From contig JAHCJV010000007.1 in assembly GCA_026126105.1 (NCBI GenBank), forward strand, positions 45,912 through 109,911: a stretch of DNA of 64,000 bases, read 5' to 3'. Both the position numbers and the translations under genes were made by a program. Positions 1 to 15,100 of the stretch are shown here, one piece after another. Numbering within the stretch: the first letter of the stretch is position 1; each line of letters opens with the position of its first letter. Origin of the DNA: Enhydrobacter sp. (GTDB taxonomy: Bacteria > Pseudomonadota > Alphaproteobacteria > Reyranellales > Reyranellaceae). Under the pieces are notes generated by a model that was not told the origin of the DNA, searched no databases, and saw only the letters and a list, made by a program, of their open reading frames with translations.

Positions 1-4837
<4,837 letters not shown>

Positions 4838-4991
4838 TCTCGCGCTCCCGAAGGGCTACAGCACTGCGGGAATCGCAAAGAGTCATGTGCTTGATGGAAC
4901 CCGTCCAATCAGCGTACAACCCGCCCCGCAACCGACATGAACGTATTCACGTGCCACAGGTTGCGCGAAAAGCTGGGAATCTCGATAGATT

Positions 4992-5717
4992 CTAGGCTGC
5001 CGGCGCAACCGACAAGCCGTTGACCTTGTGTTTTTGGATCAAGCTGGCAATCAGGCCAGACTTCTTGGCCTGCTCGACGAAAGCGGCGATATACTCTGCG
5101 CCGGCCTTCGCAGGCTTGTTGCAGCCAACGGCCTGCTGCACGGCACTGAACTTGCCCTCGAGGATGGTGGCGCCCGGCATTTTGGCAATGTCCTTGAGCA
5201 GCCCTGGCCTCAGTCCGGCCAGAACATCGATCTTGTCCTCAACGAACTTGTTGAAGGCGCCGTCCAGGCCCGGGATTTGGATCAGTTCGGCATTCTTGAT
5301 GTTGTTCTCGAGCCAGAGGCCATACGCCGAGCGCGCCGACGTGACGATCCTCACGCCTTTCCTGTCGACCTCGGCGAGCGATTTGATCGGCGATCCTGGC
5401 GGAACCATGTAGGTCGCCTCGATTTCTACGTAGGCCGCGCTGAAGGTCATCACGGCCGCGCGCTGCGGCTCGGCGCCAATCAGGCCGATATCCCAGACGT
5501 CCTTGCCCGCCTGATCGGCCAGCTCGCCCGGGCTCTTGAAGGTGACGTAGCGCACCGGCACGCCGAGCGACTTGGCGATCTCGCGCGCCACGTCCGGGGC
5601 CACGCCTTCGGGCTCCGAAGTCGGACTGCGGCCGGTGACCAGCAGGAAATTTGAGAGATTGATGCCGGCGCGCAGAACGCCGGTGGGAGCGAGCTCAGCT
5701 CGGGCTTGGTCGGACAT
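4992..5717 (-). CDS. Family 3 solute-binding-like protein without a signal peptide
   Basis: 241-residue protein with the bilobed fold of amino-acid-type (SBP_bac_3) binding proteins: APTGVLRAGINLSNF near the N-terminus, GVAPDVAREIAKSLGVPV, then WDIGLIGAEPQRA and the second lobe. Such proteins normally bind a small ligand in the periplasm for an ABC importer. This one starts MSDQARAEL with no hydrophobic leader and no upstream in-frame extension that would give one, so it is predicted to stay in the cytoplasm or to be exported in another way. No permease or ATPase gene is next to it. It is divergent from the esterase gene, with about 40 bp between the two starts. The fold is clear; ligand and role are unknown. 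Confidence 0.75.
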   Translation of the reverse strand: MSDQARAELAPTGVLRAGINLSNFLLVTGRSPTSEPEGVAPDVAREIAKSLGVPVRYVTFKSPGELADQAGKDVWDIGLIGAEPQRAAVMTFSAAYVEIEATYMVPPGSPIKSLAEVDRKGVRIVTSARSAYGLWLENNIKNAELIQIPGLDGAFNKFVEDKIDVLAGLRPGLLKDIAKMPGATILEGKFSAVQQAVGCNKPAKAGAEYIAAFVEQAKKSGLIASLIQKHKVNGLSVAPAA

Positions 5718-5757
5718 GAAGCCAGTCTATACTGGCGGCGAGGGGAGTAAACCGCGG

Positions 5758-7275
5758 ATGGCAGAGGTCGTCGTCGAGACCGCGTCCGGAAGGGTGCGGG
5801 GGCAAAGAGAGCGGGGCGCCAGCATCTTCAAGGGCATTCCCTATGCGGCACCGCCGCTCGGCGTCAGTCGGTTCAGTCCGCCACGCAAAATGGAATCCTG
5901 GGCCGGCATCCGCGACGCACTGGCCTATGGCAATCTCGCAATCCAGGCAGAGAACGCGTTCAGCCTGCCGGCCGATCTCATGGCGATCTGGCCATTGGGC
6001 GGCATCGAGAAGACCAGCGAGGACTGCCTCTATCTGAACGTCTGGACCTCCGGCACTTCCGGCCCCAAGCGGCCGGTGATGTTCTGGTGTCATGGCGGGG
6101 GATTCTTCACCGGCTCAGGCTCGTCGCCCTGGACGGATGGCGGCAATCTCTGCCGGCTCGACGATGTCGTGGTCGTGTCGTTCAACCATCGTCTCGGCGC
6201 ACTGGGATATCTCCATCTCGAGGACATTGGCGGCAGCGGCTTCGCCGGTTCGGGCACGGCGGGTGTGCGCGACATCGTTGCCGCGCTCGAATGGGTACGC
6301 GACAACATCGCGAGCTTCGGTGGCGATGCGGACAACGTGACGATCTTCGGCGAGTCGGGTGGTGGCGCGAAGGTCGGTGTCCTGATGGCGTTGCCCTCGG
6401 CAAGGGGCCTGTTCCACAAGGCCATCATCCAGAGTGGGCCCGCACTGCAGATGGCAACGCGCGAGGACGGCACCAGAACGGCCCGGCAGTTCTTGGAGCA
6501 GCTCGGACTTGGCGAGAAGGACGCCGACGTACTGCGCAGCCTGCCGGTCGAAAGGATCCTCGCGGCCCAGATTGCGGTCCAGGCATCGGTCAGCCGCGCC
6601 TCGATTGCCGATCGGCGGCGGGTCGGCTTCAACCCAGTGATCGACGGAACCTTCTTTCCGGGCGGACCGTTCGCGCCGGCCGCGCCGGCGGCCTCGGCAC
6701 ATGTGCCGCTGATGATCGGCTCCAACAAGGACGAGCAATCCCTGTTCCTCGGTCATCTCCCCTGGGTGACCGGAGCGACGTTCGACAATCTTCCGGAAGC
6801 ACTGAAACCCTATCTCGGCGATCGTTCGGCGAAGGTCGTCGCGAGCTACCGCGCCGCGCAGCCGGTGCTGCCACCCGACCAGCTCGGCCTGATCATCGTC
6901 GGCGACCTCGGCGTCCGCATGATGTCGCTGCAGATGGCGGAGCGAAAGCTGGCGCAGAAAGCAGCCGACGTCTTCGTCTATTTGTTTGCGTGGGAGACCC
7001 CGGTGCTGGGCGGCCGGCTGCGATCCTGCCACACACTGGAAATTCCCTTCGTCTTCAATACCGCCGACACGGCCGAGTTGACCGGCGACGATCCCGCGCG
7101 GCTGCCGCTCGCAGAAGCCATGGCCCGCGCCTGGCTCGCATTTGCCAAAGACGGCACTCCCGGCTGGCCGGCCTACGACCTTACCGATCGCCCGACAATG
7201 GTGTTCGATGTGAAGAGCCGTGTTGAAAATGACCCGTTCGGCGTGGAGCGGCGGGTCTGGGAGGAAACGCCATGA
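5758..7275 (+). CDS. Type B carboxylesterase (para-nitrobenzyl esterase family)
   Basis: 505-residue serine esterase of the carboxylesterase/lipase alpha/beta-hydrolase family. Motifs seen: FKGIPYAAPP near the N-terminus, SEDCLYLNVW, the oxyanion HGGGFFTGSG, the nucleophile FGESGGG (Ser200), SNKDEQ with an acidic residue, and SCHTLEIPF holding the likely catalytic His. The start at 5758 is preferred because a GAGGGGAG ribosome site lies 9-16 bp upstream and the protein then begins with the usual MAEVVVETASGRVRG; longer starts would overlap the divergent gene. No signal peptide is seen. It overlaps the next gene by 4 bp (ATGA), so it is translationally coupled to an enolase-superfamily enzyme, which suggests ester hydrolysis feeding an acid-sugar-type substrate to it (inference). 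Confidence 0.92.
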   Translation: MAEVVVETASGRVRGQRERGASIFKGIPYAAPPLGVSRFSPPRKMESWAGIRDALAYGNLAIQAENAFSLPADLMAIWPLGGIEKTSEDCLYLNVWTSGTSGPKRPVMFWCHGGGFFTGSGSSPWTDGGNLCRLDDVVVVSFNHRLGALGYLHLEDIGGSGFAGSGTAGVRDIVAALEWVRDNIASFGGDADNVTIFGESGGGAKVGVLMALPSARGLFHKAIIQSGPALQMATREDGTRTARQFLEQLGLGEKDADVLRSLPVERILAAQIAVQASVSRASIADRRRVGFNPVIDGTFFPGGPFAPAAPAASAHVPLMIGSNKDEQSLFLGHLPWVTGATFDNLPEALKPYLGDRSAKVVASYRAAQPVLPPDQLGLIIVGDLGVRMMSLQMAERKLAQKAADVFVYLFAWETPVLGGRLRSCHTLEIPFVFNTADTAELTGDDPARLPLAEAMARAWLAFAKDGTPGWPAYDLTDRPTMVFDVKSRVENDPFGVERRVWEETP

Positions 7276-8375
7276 AGATCACCGACGTATCCCTGACGCT
7301 GTTCGCCTGGGACGACATTCCGCCCACGCAGTATGGGCTGCACAGCCGCTTCGCCGGCTCGAGCGCGCTCGGCCTACTGCGAATCCGCACCGACGATGGT
7401 GTCGAAGGCCATGCCTTCCTGGGCTCGGCATCGAACTCGGCGGCAACCGACGGCCAGGGGCTGATCACCCATCTGAAGCCGGTGCTGATGGGCAGGGACC
7501 CCATGCATCGCGAGGCGATCGTCGCCGATCTGTGGCGCAAGCAGCGCGCCTGCGGTGTGCGCGCGATCGGCGCGGCCGACGTGGCGCTGTGGGACCTTCT
7601 CGGCAAGGCGATGGGCCAGCCAATTCATCGCCTGCTCGGCACTTTCCGCGAATCCGTGCCGGCATATGCGAGCTCGGCCGTTCTCAAATCTCCCGAGGAG
7701 TACGCGGAGGAAGCGCTCGAGTATAAGGAATACGGTTGGGCCGCCTACAAGATCCATCCGCCGACTCGCTGGCAGGACGACATCAAGGTCTGCGAGGCGG
7801 TGCGCAAGGCGGTCGGCGACTACACGATCATGCTCGATTCGACCTGGGCCTACGATTATCCGTCGGCGGTTCGCGTCGGTCGCGCCGTTCAGGACATGGG
7901 CTACTACTGGTACGAGGATCCGCTGCACGACCAGGACATCTACAACTACGTTAAGCTGAAACAGGCATTGTCGATCCCGATCCTCGCGACCGAGTATCCG
8001 ATCGCCGGCCTCGAGTCCTATCAGCCGTGGATCATGCTGCAGGCGACAGACTTCCTGCGCGGCGACGTGGCGGTGAAGGGCGGCATCACGACCCTGGTGA
8101 AGACCGCACATCTCGCGGAAGCCTTCCGCATGAACTACGAAGTCCATCACGGCGGCAACTCGCTGAACAACGTCGCCAACCTCCATGTCATCGCCTCGAT
8201 CCGCAATACGACCTTCTTCGAGGTGCTGCTGCCCGATGCGGCGCAGAAATACGGGCTGGAGCAGGACATCGTCGTCGGCCGCGACGGCATGGTTCATGTG
8301 CCCAACGGACCGGGTCTCGGTGCCGCCATCGACTTCAAGCTGATCGAACGCAAGAAGGTCGCTGTTCTGTCGTGA
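7272..8375 (+). CDS. Enolase-superfamily enzyme (mandelate racemase/muconate lactonizing type)
   Basis: 367 residues, the usual length. These enzymes abstract a proton alpha to a carboxylate with Mg2+ and then dehydrate, racemise or cycloisomerise acid sugars or related acids. The N-terminal capping domain is residues 1-125. The barrel shows K160-x-H162 (YKIHPP) in place of the usual K-x-K, metal ligands D189 (MLDSTW), E215 (WYEDPL) and E241 (LATEYP), then D264 and a His pair at 292-293 (EVHHGGN). The N-terminal domain gives no clear substrate class. It is the middle gene of a coupled trio, overlapping the esterase stop and followed by a GTG start inside its own stop. Confidence 0.9.
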   Translation: MKITDVSLTLFAWDDIPPTQYGLHSRFAGSSALGLLRIRTDDGVEGHAFLGSASNSAATDGQGLITHLKPVLMGRDPMHREAIVADLWRKQRACGVRAIGAADVALWDLLGKAMGQPIHRLLGTFRESVPAYASSAVLKSPEEYAEEALEYKEYGWAAYKIHPPTRWQDDIKVCEAVRKAVGDYTIMLDSTWAYDYPSAVRVGRAVQDMGYYWYEDPLHDQDIYNYVKLKQALSIPILATEYPIAGLESYQPWIMLQATDFLRGDVAVKGGITTLVKTAHLAEAFRMNYEVHHGGNSLNNVANLHVIASIRNTTFFEVLLPDAAQKYGLEQDIVVGRDGMVHVPNGPGLGAAIDFKLIERKKVAVLS

Positions 8376-8833
8376 CCGCCATATACATCGACGCCGACGC
8401 CTGTCCGGTGAAGGCCGAGATCTATCGCGTTGCCGAGCGCTACAGGCTCAAGGTCTTCGTCGTCAGCAATTCGTACCTGAACGTGCCGCGCGATCTGCGG
8501 CACGAGCTGGTCGTGGTGAGCGACGGCTTCGATGCGGCCGACAACTGGATCGCCGAGCGGGTCGGACCGAACGACATCGTCGTCACGGCCGACATCCCGC
8601 TCGCCGACCGCAGCATCAAGGCCGGCGCATCTGTGATCGGCAATACCGGAGTGCCCTTCACCCCGGCCTCGATCGGCATGGCAATGGCCAATCGCGAGCT
8701 GCTTTCCAACCTCCGCGCCATGGGCGAGATTACCGGCGGACCGAAGCCGATGACCCAACGCGACCGCTCGCGCTTCCTGTCGGCGCTCGACGAGGCCGTC
8801 CAAAGGATCAGGAAGGCCGGAAGAGCGAGATGA
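8372..8833 (+). CDS. YaiI/YqxD (DUF188) family protein
   Basis: 153-residue protein with the signature [11 protein letters not shown] at the N-terminus, [26 protein letters not shown] and [13 protein letters not shown]. This is the DUF188 family, with a PIN/NYN-like arrangement of acidic residues and probable nuclease-like fold; its function is not established. The GTG start at 8372 overlaps the upstream TGA, coupling it to the enolase-superfamily gene. No ATG gives the conserved N-terminus. The C-terminus carries [12 protein letters not shown]. The operon link to an esterase and an enolase may not be functional. Confidence 0.88.
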   Translation: MTAIYIDADACPVKAEIYRVAERYRLKVFVVSNSYLNVPRDLRHELVVVSDGFDAADNWIAERVGPNDIVVTADIPLADRSIKAGASVIGNTGVPFTPASIGMAMANRELLSNLRAMGEITGGPKPMTQRDRSRFLSALDEAVQRIRKAGRAR

Positions 8834-8894
8834 TCAGGCCGCCCTCATTAGACTAGGATCGTGCAGACGCCCGACCGGATGAGAGCGTCTCGAG

Positions 8895-10484
8895 CTACTT
8901 GTCGAGCCAGATGTCTTCGAACCGGAAACCGTTGTAGACGCTGTTCACGTTGGCGACGTAGCCCTTCACGTGGGGCTGCATGCAGATCGCGGCGCGGTTC
9001 CACATGATGATCGGCCGGGCGTTGTCCTCGAGCAGCTTCCTGTCGATCTCCCACACGACCTTCTTGCGCTCGGCCATGTCGCTCATCGCCGACTGCTTCT
9101 CCATCAGCTTGTCGATCTCGGGGTTGCAGTAGCCCGGGTAGTTGCGTTCCGACTTGCAGGAGAAGTTCTCGAAGTAGTTCTGGTCGGGATCGTCGACGCC
9201 GTTGCCGGTGGTGTTGAGACCGACCGAGTAGTCCTTGCGCGTCACCCTGGGGAACCACTGCGTGGTCTCGATGATCTCCACGTCGGCATCGATCCAGATG
9301 TCCTTAAGCTGGCTGGCCAGGATTACCGCCGGGTCCTTGTACAGCGAGATACCGCGGGTCGCGATCTTGAGCTTGAGCGGTTTGTCGGGGCCGTAGCCCG
9401 CTTTCTTCATCAGCGCGCGGGCTTCCTCGCGGTTCTTGTCCACGTTGCCGCCGTAGCCCGGCACGCTGTTCAGCATCTCTTCCGGCATGCCCCATACGCC
9501 GTCCTTCAGCGGCTGCATGGTGCCGCCTTGCAGCGCGTCACCCTGGTTGAGGATGTCGATGAACGCCTTGCGGTCGAGGGCCAGGACCAGGGCGCGGCGC
9601 AGATCCGGGTTGTCGAAAGGCGGCGCATCACGGTTCAGGATCAGGTTCGTCGAGTTGTTCATCGACGTAATCTGGCACTGCGCGTTGGGCAGCTGGTTCT
9701 TGATGTCCTTGAGCAGCGGGATGGTCACTTCCCAGGGGAAGGTGATGTCGAAGCGACCCGATATGAAGCTCAGGACCGCCGTGCCGCGGTTGGGCACGAT
9801 GGTGAACTCAATGCCGTCCAGATAGGGCTTGCCCTTCTTCCAGTAATCGGGATTACGGGCGATCTTGATGCCCTCGTTCTGCTTGAACTCGACGAACTTG
9901 AACGGCCCGGTGCCGACCGGGCGGGTGCGCATCTGCGCCGCCGGCACATGGCACGGGTAGATCGGCGAGTAGCCGGAGGCGAGCAGCGAGGGCAGTGACG
10001 GTTGCGGCCGCTGCAGGTGGATCGTGGCTTCATGGTCGCCGTTGGCGGTGACTTTCTCGACGTTGCTGTACCAGGTCTTGCGCGGGTTGGCGCGCAGCCT
10101 GTCCTCGGACTTGCCGGTCAGCAGGTCGAAGGTGCAGACGACGTCCTTGGCGGTGAACGGCTTGCCGTCATGCCACTTAACGCCCTCCTGCAGCTTGAAC
10201 GTAAGGGCCTTGCCGTCGGCGCTCCAGCTCCAAGACTTGGCGAGATCGGGCACGATCGACTGCGGGCTGTTCTGCGCCACATTCTGGTCATACAGCACGA
10301 GATTGTTGAACACCGACATCATCGGGATCACGGTCGAGTTGGTCGCCGTCTCGTGGATCGACAGGGTCGGCGGATTGTCGCGATGGTACATCTTGAGGAC
10401 GCCGCCGCTCTTCTGGGCCAGCGCCAAACCACTCGAGCAGACAAGGGCTGCCACAAAGGCGCCCCCCAACAACATTGGACGCAT
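8895..10484 (-). CDS. ABC transporter substrate-binding protein, family 5 (peptide/nickel type)
   Basis: 529-residue periplasmic binding protein of the SBP_bac_5 (DppA/OppA) family, which delivers peptides or other solutes to an ABC importer. A Sec signal peptide is visible (MRPMLLGGAFVAALVC then a hydrophobic run ending ALAQ). Family landmarks include VPDLAKSWSWSADGKALTF, GVKWHDGKPFTAKDVV and FNNLVLYD. The start at 10484 is fixed by the signal peptide and by GGAAGG upstream; the longer in-frame extension looks untranslated. No permease or ATPase is adjacent, so it is an orphan binding protein or works with a system elsewhere. Confidence 0.92.
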   Translation of the reverse strand: MRPMLLGGAFVAALVCSSGLALAQKSGGVLKMYHRDNPPTLSIHETATNSTVIPMMSVFNNLVLYDQNVAQNSPQSIVPDLAKSWSWSADGKALTFKLQEGVKWHDGKPFTAKDVVCTFDLLTGKSEDRLRANPRKTWYSNVEKVTANGDHEATIHLQRPQPSLPSLLASGYSPIYPCHVPAAQMRTRPVGTGPFKFVEFKQNEGIKIARNPDYWKKGKPYLDGIEFTIVPNRGTAVLSFISGRFDITFPWEVTIPLLKDIKNQLPNAQCQITSMNNSTNLILNRDAPPFDNPDLRRALVLALDRKAFIDILNQGDALQGGTMQPLKDGVWGMPEEMLNSVPGYGGNVDKNREEARALMKKAGYGPDKPLKLKIATRGISLYKDPAVILASQLKDIWIDADVEIIETTQWFPRVTRKDYSVGLNTTGNGVDDPDQNYFENFSCKSERNYPGYCNPEIDKLMEKQSAMSDMAERKKVVWEIDRKLLEDNARPIIMWNRAAICMQPHVKGYVANVNSVYNGFRFEDIWLDK

Positions 10485-10977
10485 TGCATTTTCCTTCCCA
10501 GATCGTGCCGCGTGTCTCCCGATCGACGGGGCTGCGGCTTCGTTGCCACGACATTCTACATCGCTTGTCCGAACGCGACAGGCTCGAATTGCTGCTGCAC
10601 CGCAGCGGGGAGAAATGAATGCGTCGGAGATCCGCTCGTCGACGACGGTTGAGTCACGGATCGTTCCAGATGATCCCGAAGGCATCATTCCGGCACCCAC
10701 GCGCAGTGACGTCTATGTGTGCCGGCGGACTGGCGACATGCCGCAGATATCAGCAGTGACAATCATCATGTATGACGAGGGCGGCTGGACCGAGAGGCGT
10801 GCCAAGACGCTGGCGGGAATCAGGGCCGTTCCGTAGGACTCGTGCTGAAGATGCCCCATCATCCCGTCTTGCCGAACGAAGCCAACCGTAGTCGAGGGAT
10901 CTGGTAATGCCGGTAGCAGCGAGAGAAGAGATCCTTACACTCCGTCTCGCTACGCTCGGCTCCGGTCGGAATGACAG
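10485..10977. other. 493-bp intergenic region
   Basis: Between the leftward binding-protein gene and the rightward ABC ATPase gene, which are divergent. The left part must hold the promoter of the binding-protein gene; no strong sigma-70 boxes were recognised. A frame from about 10616 to 10836 is open for some 73 codons but has no recognisable product and is not called. The right part, from about 10856, is a dispersed repeat that runs up to the ATPase start codon. Confidence 0.6.
10856..10976. repeat. Dispersed palindromic repeat, copy 1 (divergent subtype)
   Basis: Read on the minus strand it begins GTCATTCCGACCGGAG, continues with GAGCGTAGCGAGACGGAG and AAGGATCTC, and ends with a degenerate inverted partner around GATCCCTCGACTACGG. 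It shares the order GTCAT-CC, GAGCG-AGCGA and AGGATCTC with the copies at 48788 and 57221. It ends 2 bp before the ATG of the ABC ATPase gene, so it must supply that gene's ribosome-binding region. Confidence 0.6.
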
Positions 10978-11970
10978 ATGACCAACATCGTCGTTGAGAG
11001 CGTCTCGTGCAGTTTCGGCTCCGTGCTGGCCGTCGACAACGTCGACCTGACCGTGGCAAAGGGCGAGTTCCTCACGCTGCTTGGGCCTTCAGGCTGCGGC
11101 AAGACCACCCTGCTGCGCCTGATTGCGGGCTTCTGCGAGCTCGACAGCGGGGAAATTCGTTTTGGCGAGCACCGCATCGATCGCCTGTCGGCGCATCGAC
11201 GCGATATCGGAATGGTGTCCCAGAACTACCCCGCTATTCCCAACCTTACGGTCGCCGGCAACGTGGCTTATGGGCTCAAGGCGCGGAGAGTCCAGCCGGA
11301 CGAGGAGGCGCGCCGGGTCGACGAGGCCCTGGCGCTGGTCCAGCTCGCGGGCTATGGCGAACGTAAGCCGCACGAACTCTCGGGCGGGCAGCTGCAGCGG
11401 GTCGCGATCGCGCGCGCCCTGGTGATCCGCCCGCAGGTGCTTTTGTTCGACGAGCCGCTCAGCAATCTCGATGCGCCGCTAAGGGTCAGCATGCGAGCCG
11501 AGATCCGCGCGCTCCAGAAGTCGCTCGGCATCACCGCGATATATGTCACGCATGACCAGGAGGAGGCGATGTCGATGTCCGACCGCATCGCTCTGATGAA
11601 TGCCGGGAAGCTCGAGCAGGTGGGCATGCCGATCGACATCTACCGCCGTCCCGCGTCGCGCTTCGCGGCCGAGTTCATGGGCATGACCAACCTCGTCAAG
11701 GCTACGGCCCTCGGGCTGGCCGCGCCGGTCTTGGTGTCACTGCGTCCGGAGGCGCTGCGCTTTGCCGAAGAGGCGCCGGCCGGTTGGCAGCAACTCACCG
11801 CGACGATCGTCCGGATCGAGATGTTGGGGCCGCTCACCCGCGTCGATCTAACGCTTGCCAACGGCACGCCGATCCGGATGGCCATGCTGGACGCGACGGA
11901 CCGCGCCCTGACCATCGACTCTGTCGTTTGTCTCGCTTTCGATACGGCCCGGTTGACGGTCGTTCGGTGA
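10978..11970 (+). CDS. ABC transporter ATP-binding protein (PotA/FbpC-like, with TOBE domain)
   Basis: 330-residue ATPase that would energise import by a paired membrane permease. Walker A GPSGCGKTT, Q-loop SQNY, signature LSGGQLQRVAIARAL, Walker B VLLFDEPLSNLD and the H-loop VTHDQEEAMSMSD are all intact. The C-terminal part (about 250-330) is TOBE-like, as in polyamine, iron and sugar importers. The Q-loop reads SQNYPAIPNLTV where many relatives have FQSYALFPHLTV. No permease or binding protein is encoded next to it, so its partners lie elsewhere or it is shared. The ribosome site overlaps a dispersed repeat (GGTCGGAA). Confidence 0.93.
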   Translation: MTNIVVESVSCSFGSVLAVDNVDLTVAKGEFLTLLGPSGCGKTTLLRLIAGFCELDSGEIRFGEHRIDRLSAHRRDIGMVSQNYPAIPNLTVAGNVAYGLKARRVQPDEEARRVDEALALVQLAGYGERKPHELSGGQLQRVAIARALVIRPQVLLFDEPLSNLDAPLRVSMRAEIRALQKSLGITAIYVTHDQEEAMSMSDRIALMNAGKLEQVGMPIDIYRRPASRFAAEFMGMTNLVKATALGLAAPVLVSLRPEALRFAEEAPAGWQQLTATIVRIEMLGPLTRVDLTLANGTPIRMAMLDATDRALTIDSVVCLAFDTARLTVVR

Positions 11971-12114
11971 AGCTGGCGGTGGCGCATCAGCAGCTTCTGC
12001 CGTCGCCGATTGCGGTGCTCGGGCTGCTCATCCTCGCGGCGTTCCGAAGTCGGACTGCCGGGTGCGCCGCTCGAAAAAATCAAACAAATCTGGTCGGCAA
12101 CGCTAAGCTACGGC

Positions 12115-15100
12115 ATGCGCTTGCGCCTCAGACCTTTCCTGATAACGGCTGCGATAATCCTGCCTCTCCTCGGTGCCGCCTACCTGGTGCCGCGCCTCCT
12201 CGACATCGAGGCCTACAAGCCGGCCCTCACCGAAGCGGTGAAGCAGGCGACCGGACGGGAGCTGGTGATCGACGGGCCGCTCAAGCTGAGGTTGCTCCCG
12301 GAGCCGCGCATCAGCGCGCGCAGCGTTCATTTTGCAAATGCCGTGGGCGGCACGGGCGCCCAGATGGTCGAGGTGCGATGGGTCGGTGCCACGCCATCCT
12401 GGTCGGCATTGCTGAGGGGGCGGGTCGAGATCGGCAGGCTGATCCTCTACAAGCCGGTCCTCGTGCTGGAGGCCGATGCTAACGGCGTGCCGAACTGGGA
12501 ATTCAAGCCCGGGGCTGGAGCCCGGCAGCCGGCGGGCGCCCCGAGCGAGGGTCTGCATCTGGCCGTCGGCAAGCTCGACATCATCGACGGCACCCTGAGC
12601 TACACCAGTCCGCTGACCGGCAAGACCATCAAGGCCGAACAGGTCAGGGCCACGGCCTCTGTCGGATCATTGAACGGTCCATTTTCGGTCAATGGCACGG
12701 CGACGGTGAATGGAGTGCCGCTCTCCCTCATCGTGTCGGTCAATGCGCCGAAGGACGACGGCGCGAACGATGCCAAGCTCGAAGTAAAGGTGCCGAGCGG
12801 CCTTCTGAGCTTCGACGGCAGAACGAGTGCGATCGCCTCCGATGCGACGATCAGCGGTAAGCTGCATGTGACGACGGGCGGGCTCACCGACTTCATTTCG
12901 GCGCTGGTGCGCGCCATCGGCGAGCCGCTCCCGGCCTTCGATACATCTGTCGTCGGCAGCTTTGCCTTCGACGGCGGCATCGAGATCTCGCCAGCCCGCC
13001 TCGCCGTCAACGACTTCAAGGTATCGCTGGGCGGCGATTCGGCAGCCGGCACGCTGGCCCTGACCCTGGGCACGCAGCCGTCGCTCCGAGGCAAGCTGTC
13101 GCTGCGGCAGGTCGATCTCGATAAATGGCTCGAGCTGCTGGCCCAGCCCGGCGTTTTCATGCCGAAGACAACACCTGCAGCAGCGGCAGGCCGGCCGGAG
13201 GCTGCGGCCAAGCCCGCCGCACCGATCGCCAGCCTGTCGCCCTTCCCGCCGGAGCTCGGCGTCGATCTGGATCTCGATGTCGCCGAGACAGCCTTCCGCA
13301 AGGGCACGATCCGCGACCTCGGCCTGGCGCTGCAGATCCGCAACGGCGCGATCTCGGTGCCGCGGTTCGAGGCCATGCTGCCCGGCGAGATGCTGGTGCA
13401 GGCCGACGCATCCTTGGACGCCGCGGGAAAAGGGGCGGGGACCTTGGCCCTTGCAGGCAGCCAGCTTCGCGACACGCTGGCATGGCTGGACGTCGATGTG
13501 AGCGGCGTGCCGCCGGATAAGCTTCGAAACGTCTTGCTGAAGGGCAAGATCACGGCGACGGCGGGCAGCGTGAACGTCACGGACGCCACCCTGGAGCTCG
13601 ACGGGCAGCCGGCGAGAGGCAGTGGAACGCTGACTTTTGGACCGTCCCTCACGGTCTCGGCCGCGCTGGATGTCGATCGCCTCGACCTCGACGCCTACCT
13701 GCCGCGATCGAATGCGACAACGGAGGCGCTCGCGACGAGCGCCCCGGAAGCAGTCCCCCCAGCCAGGCCCAGCGCCGCGCCGGACAAATCGACGCCCAAA
13801 TTCCAAATCAAGTCCAAGATCGCCAAGCTGGCTTTCCGCCGGGAGACGCTGGGCGGTGTCGAGGCCAACGTCACGGTACAGGGCAACCTGCTCACGCTCG
13901 ACCGCATCAAGGTCGACGATTTGCTGGGGGCCAAAGTCGACATCAAGGGCACGGTCACCGACTTTGGGCGGCAGCCGCGCTTCGACCTCACATTCAATAC
14001 CACGATCCCGGATACCGACAAGCTGCTTGCCTATGCGCAGATGCCCAAGTTCATCAACGGGAAGATCGGCCCTTCGTCGGTTAGCGGCGGCGTAGCCGGC
14101 ACGCTCGACGCCCTCAGCCTGCGCAACGCCACTGTAACAATGCTGGGATCTACCGCGCAGGCGACGGGCGCGCTCAGGCTAGGCGATGTGTTCAGCTACG
14201 ACTTCTCGAATTTCTCGCTGCAGACGGTCGACGCCGGCCGACTGATCGCGGTCGCGGCCGGGCGTGCACCCACGACCGGTGTCGGTGGCATTGTGGCCAA
14301 TGGAACGCTCAAGGGCACCGACAAGCAGGCCACTTTCAACGGCGACGTCGATGCGCTGGGCGCCAGAATGCAGGGTTTGCTTGCCGCCACGCTCGGCGCG
14401 CGGCCGAACATCACCACAAGGCTTCGGGTGCCGGGGACGTTCGACGTCGATCAGGTGCTGGGCGTTTCCGCACATGCGCCGGAAGCGGTAGTCGCTGCCA
14501 TCCCGGCCGCCGGCGCCGCGCCCTTGCCAGTCCGCAAGACCGGGGTGGCGACAGGCAAGCCGATCGACCTCTCCGGGCTCAAGGCCTTCGACGCGACGAT
14601 CTCGCTCGAGACCAGTGCCACGAGCATTGCGTCCTTGACGATCGCCTACGCCGATCTGGAAGGGACGTTGCGCAACGGTGTCTTCACGATTTCGAAGCTC
14701 ACCGGGCAGCTCTATGGCGGCGCGGTCGACTTCAGTGGCACGATCGATGCCTCGGGCCAGACCTTAGCGATCGACATGACTGGCTCTCTGCAAGGGATCT
14801 ATGTCGGCGAGATGCTGCGCGGCACGGCAGGCACCAACAAGTTCGACAACCCCAATCTCGGCCTCGCGATCGATGGCAAGCTGAGCGCCACCGGCATCGA
14901 GCTGAGGGCACAGGGCCGGTCACCCGAAGAAATCCGCAACAACATGACGGCGACGGCGGGTCTGAGCGGCTATGTCTATCCCGTCGTGACTCACGGCTCG
15001 ATCGACTTTGCCCGCTTTGCAACCAGTGTCGGCAGCATCTTCAGCTCGGAAATGGCCTTCACCTCCGCAATGCTGCAGGGCTTCGTCAACCGGCAGAATC

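Noticed and set aside
10616..10836. Small 73-codon frame in the intergenic region
   Set aside because: No ribosome site, no recognisable family, and it lies in the promoter space of divergent genes.
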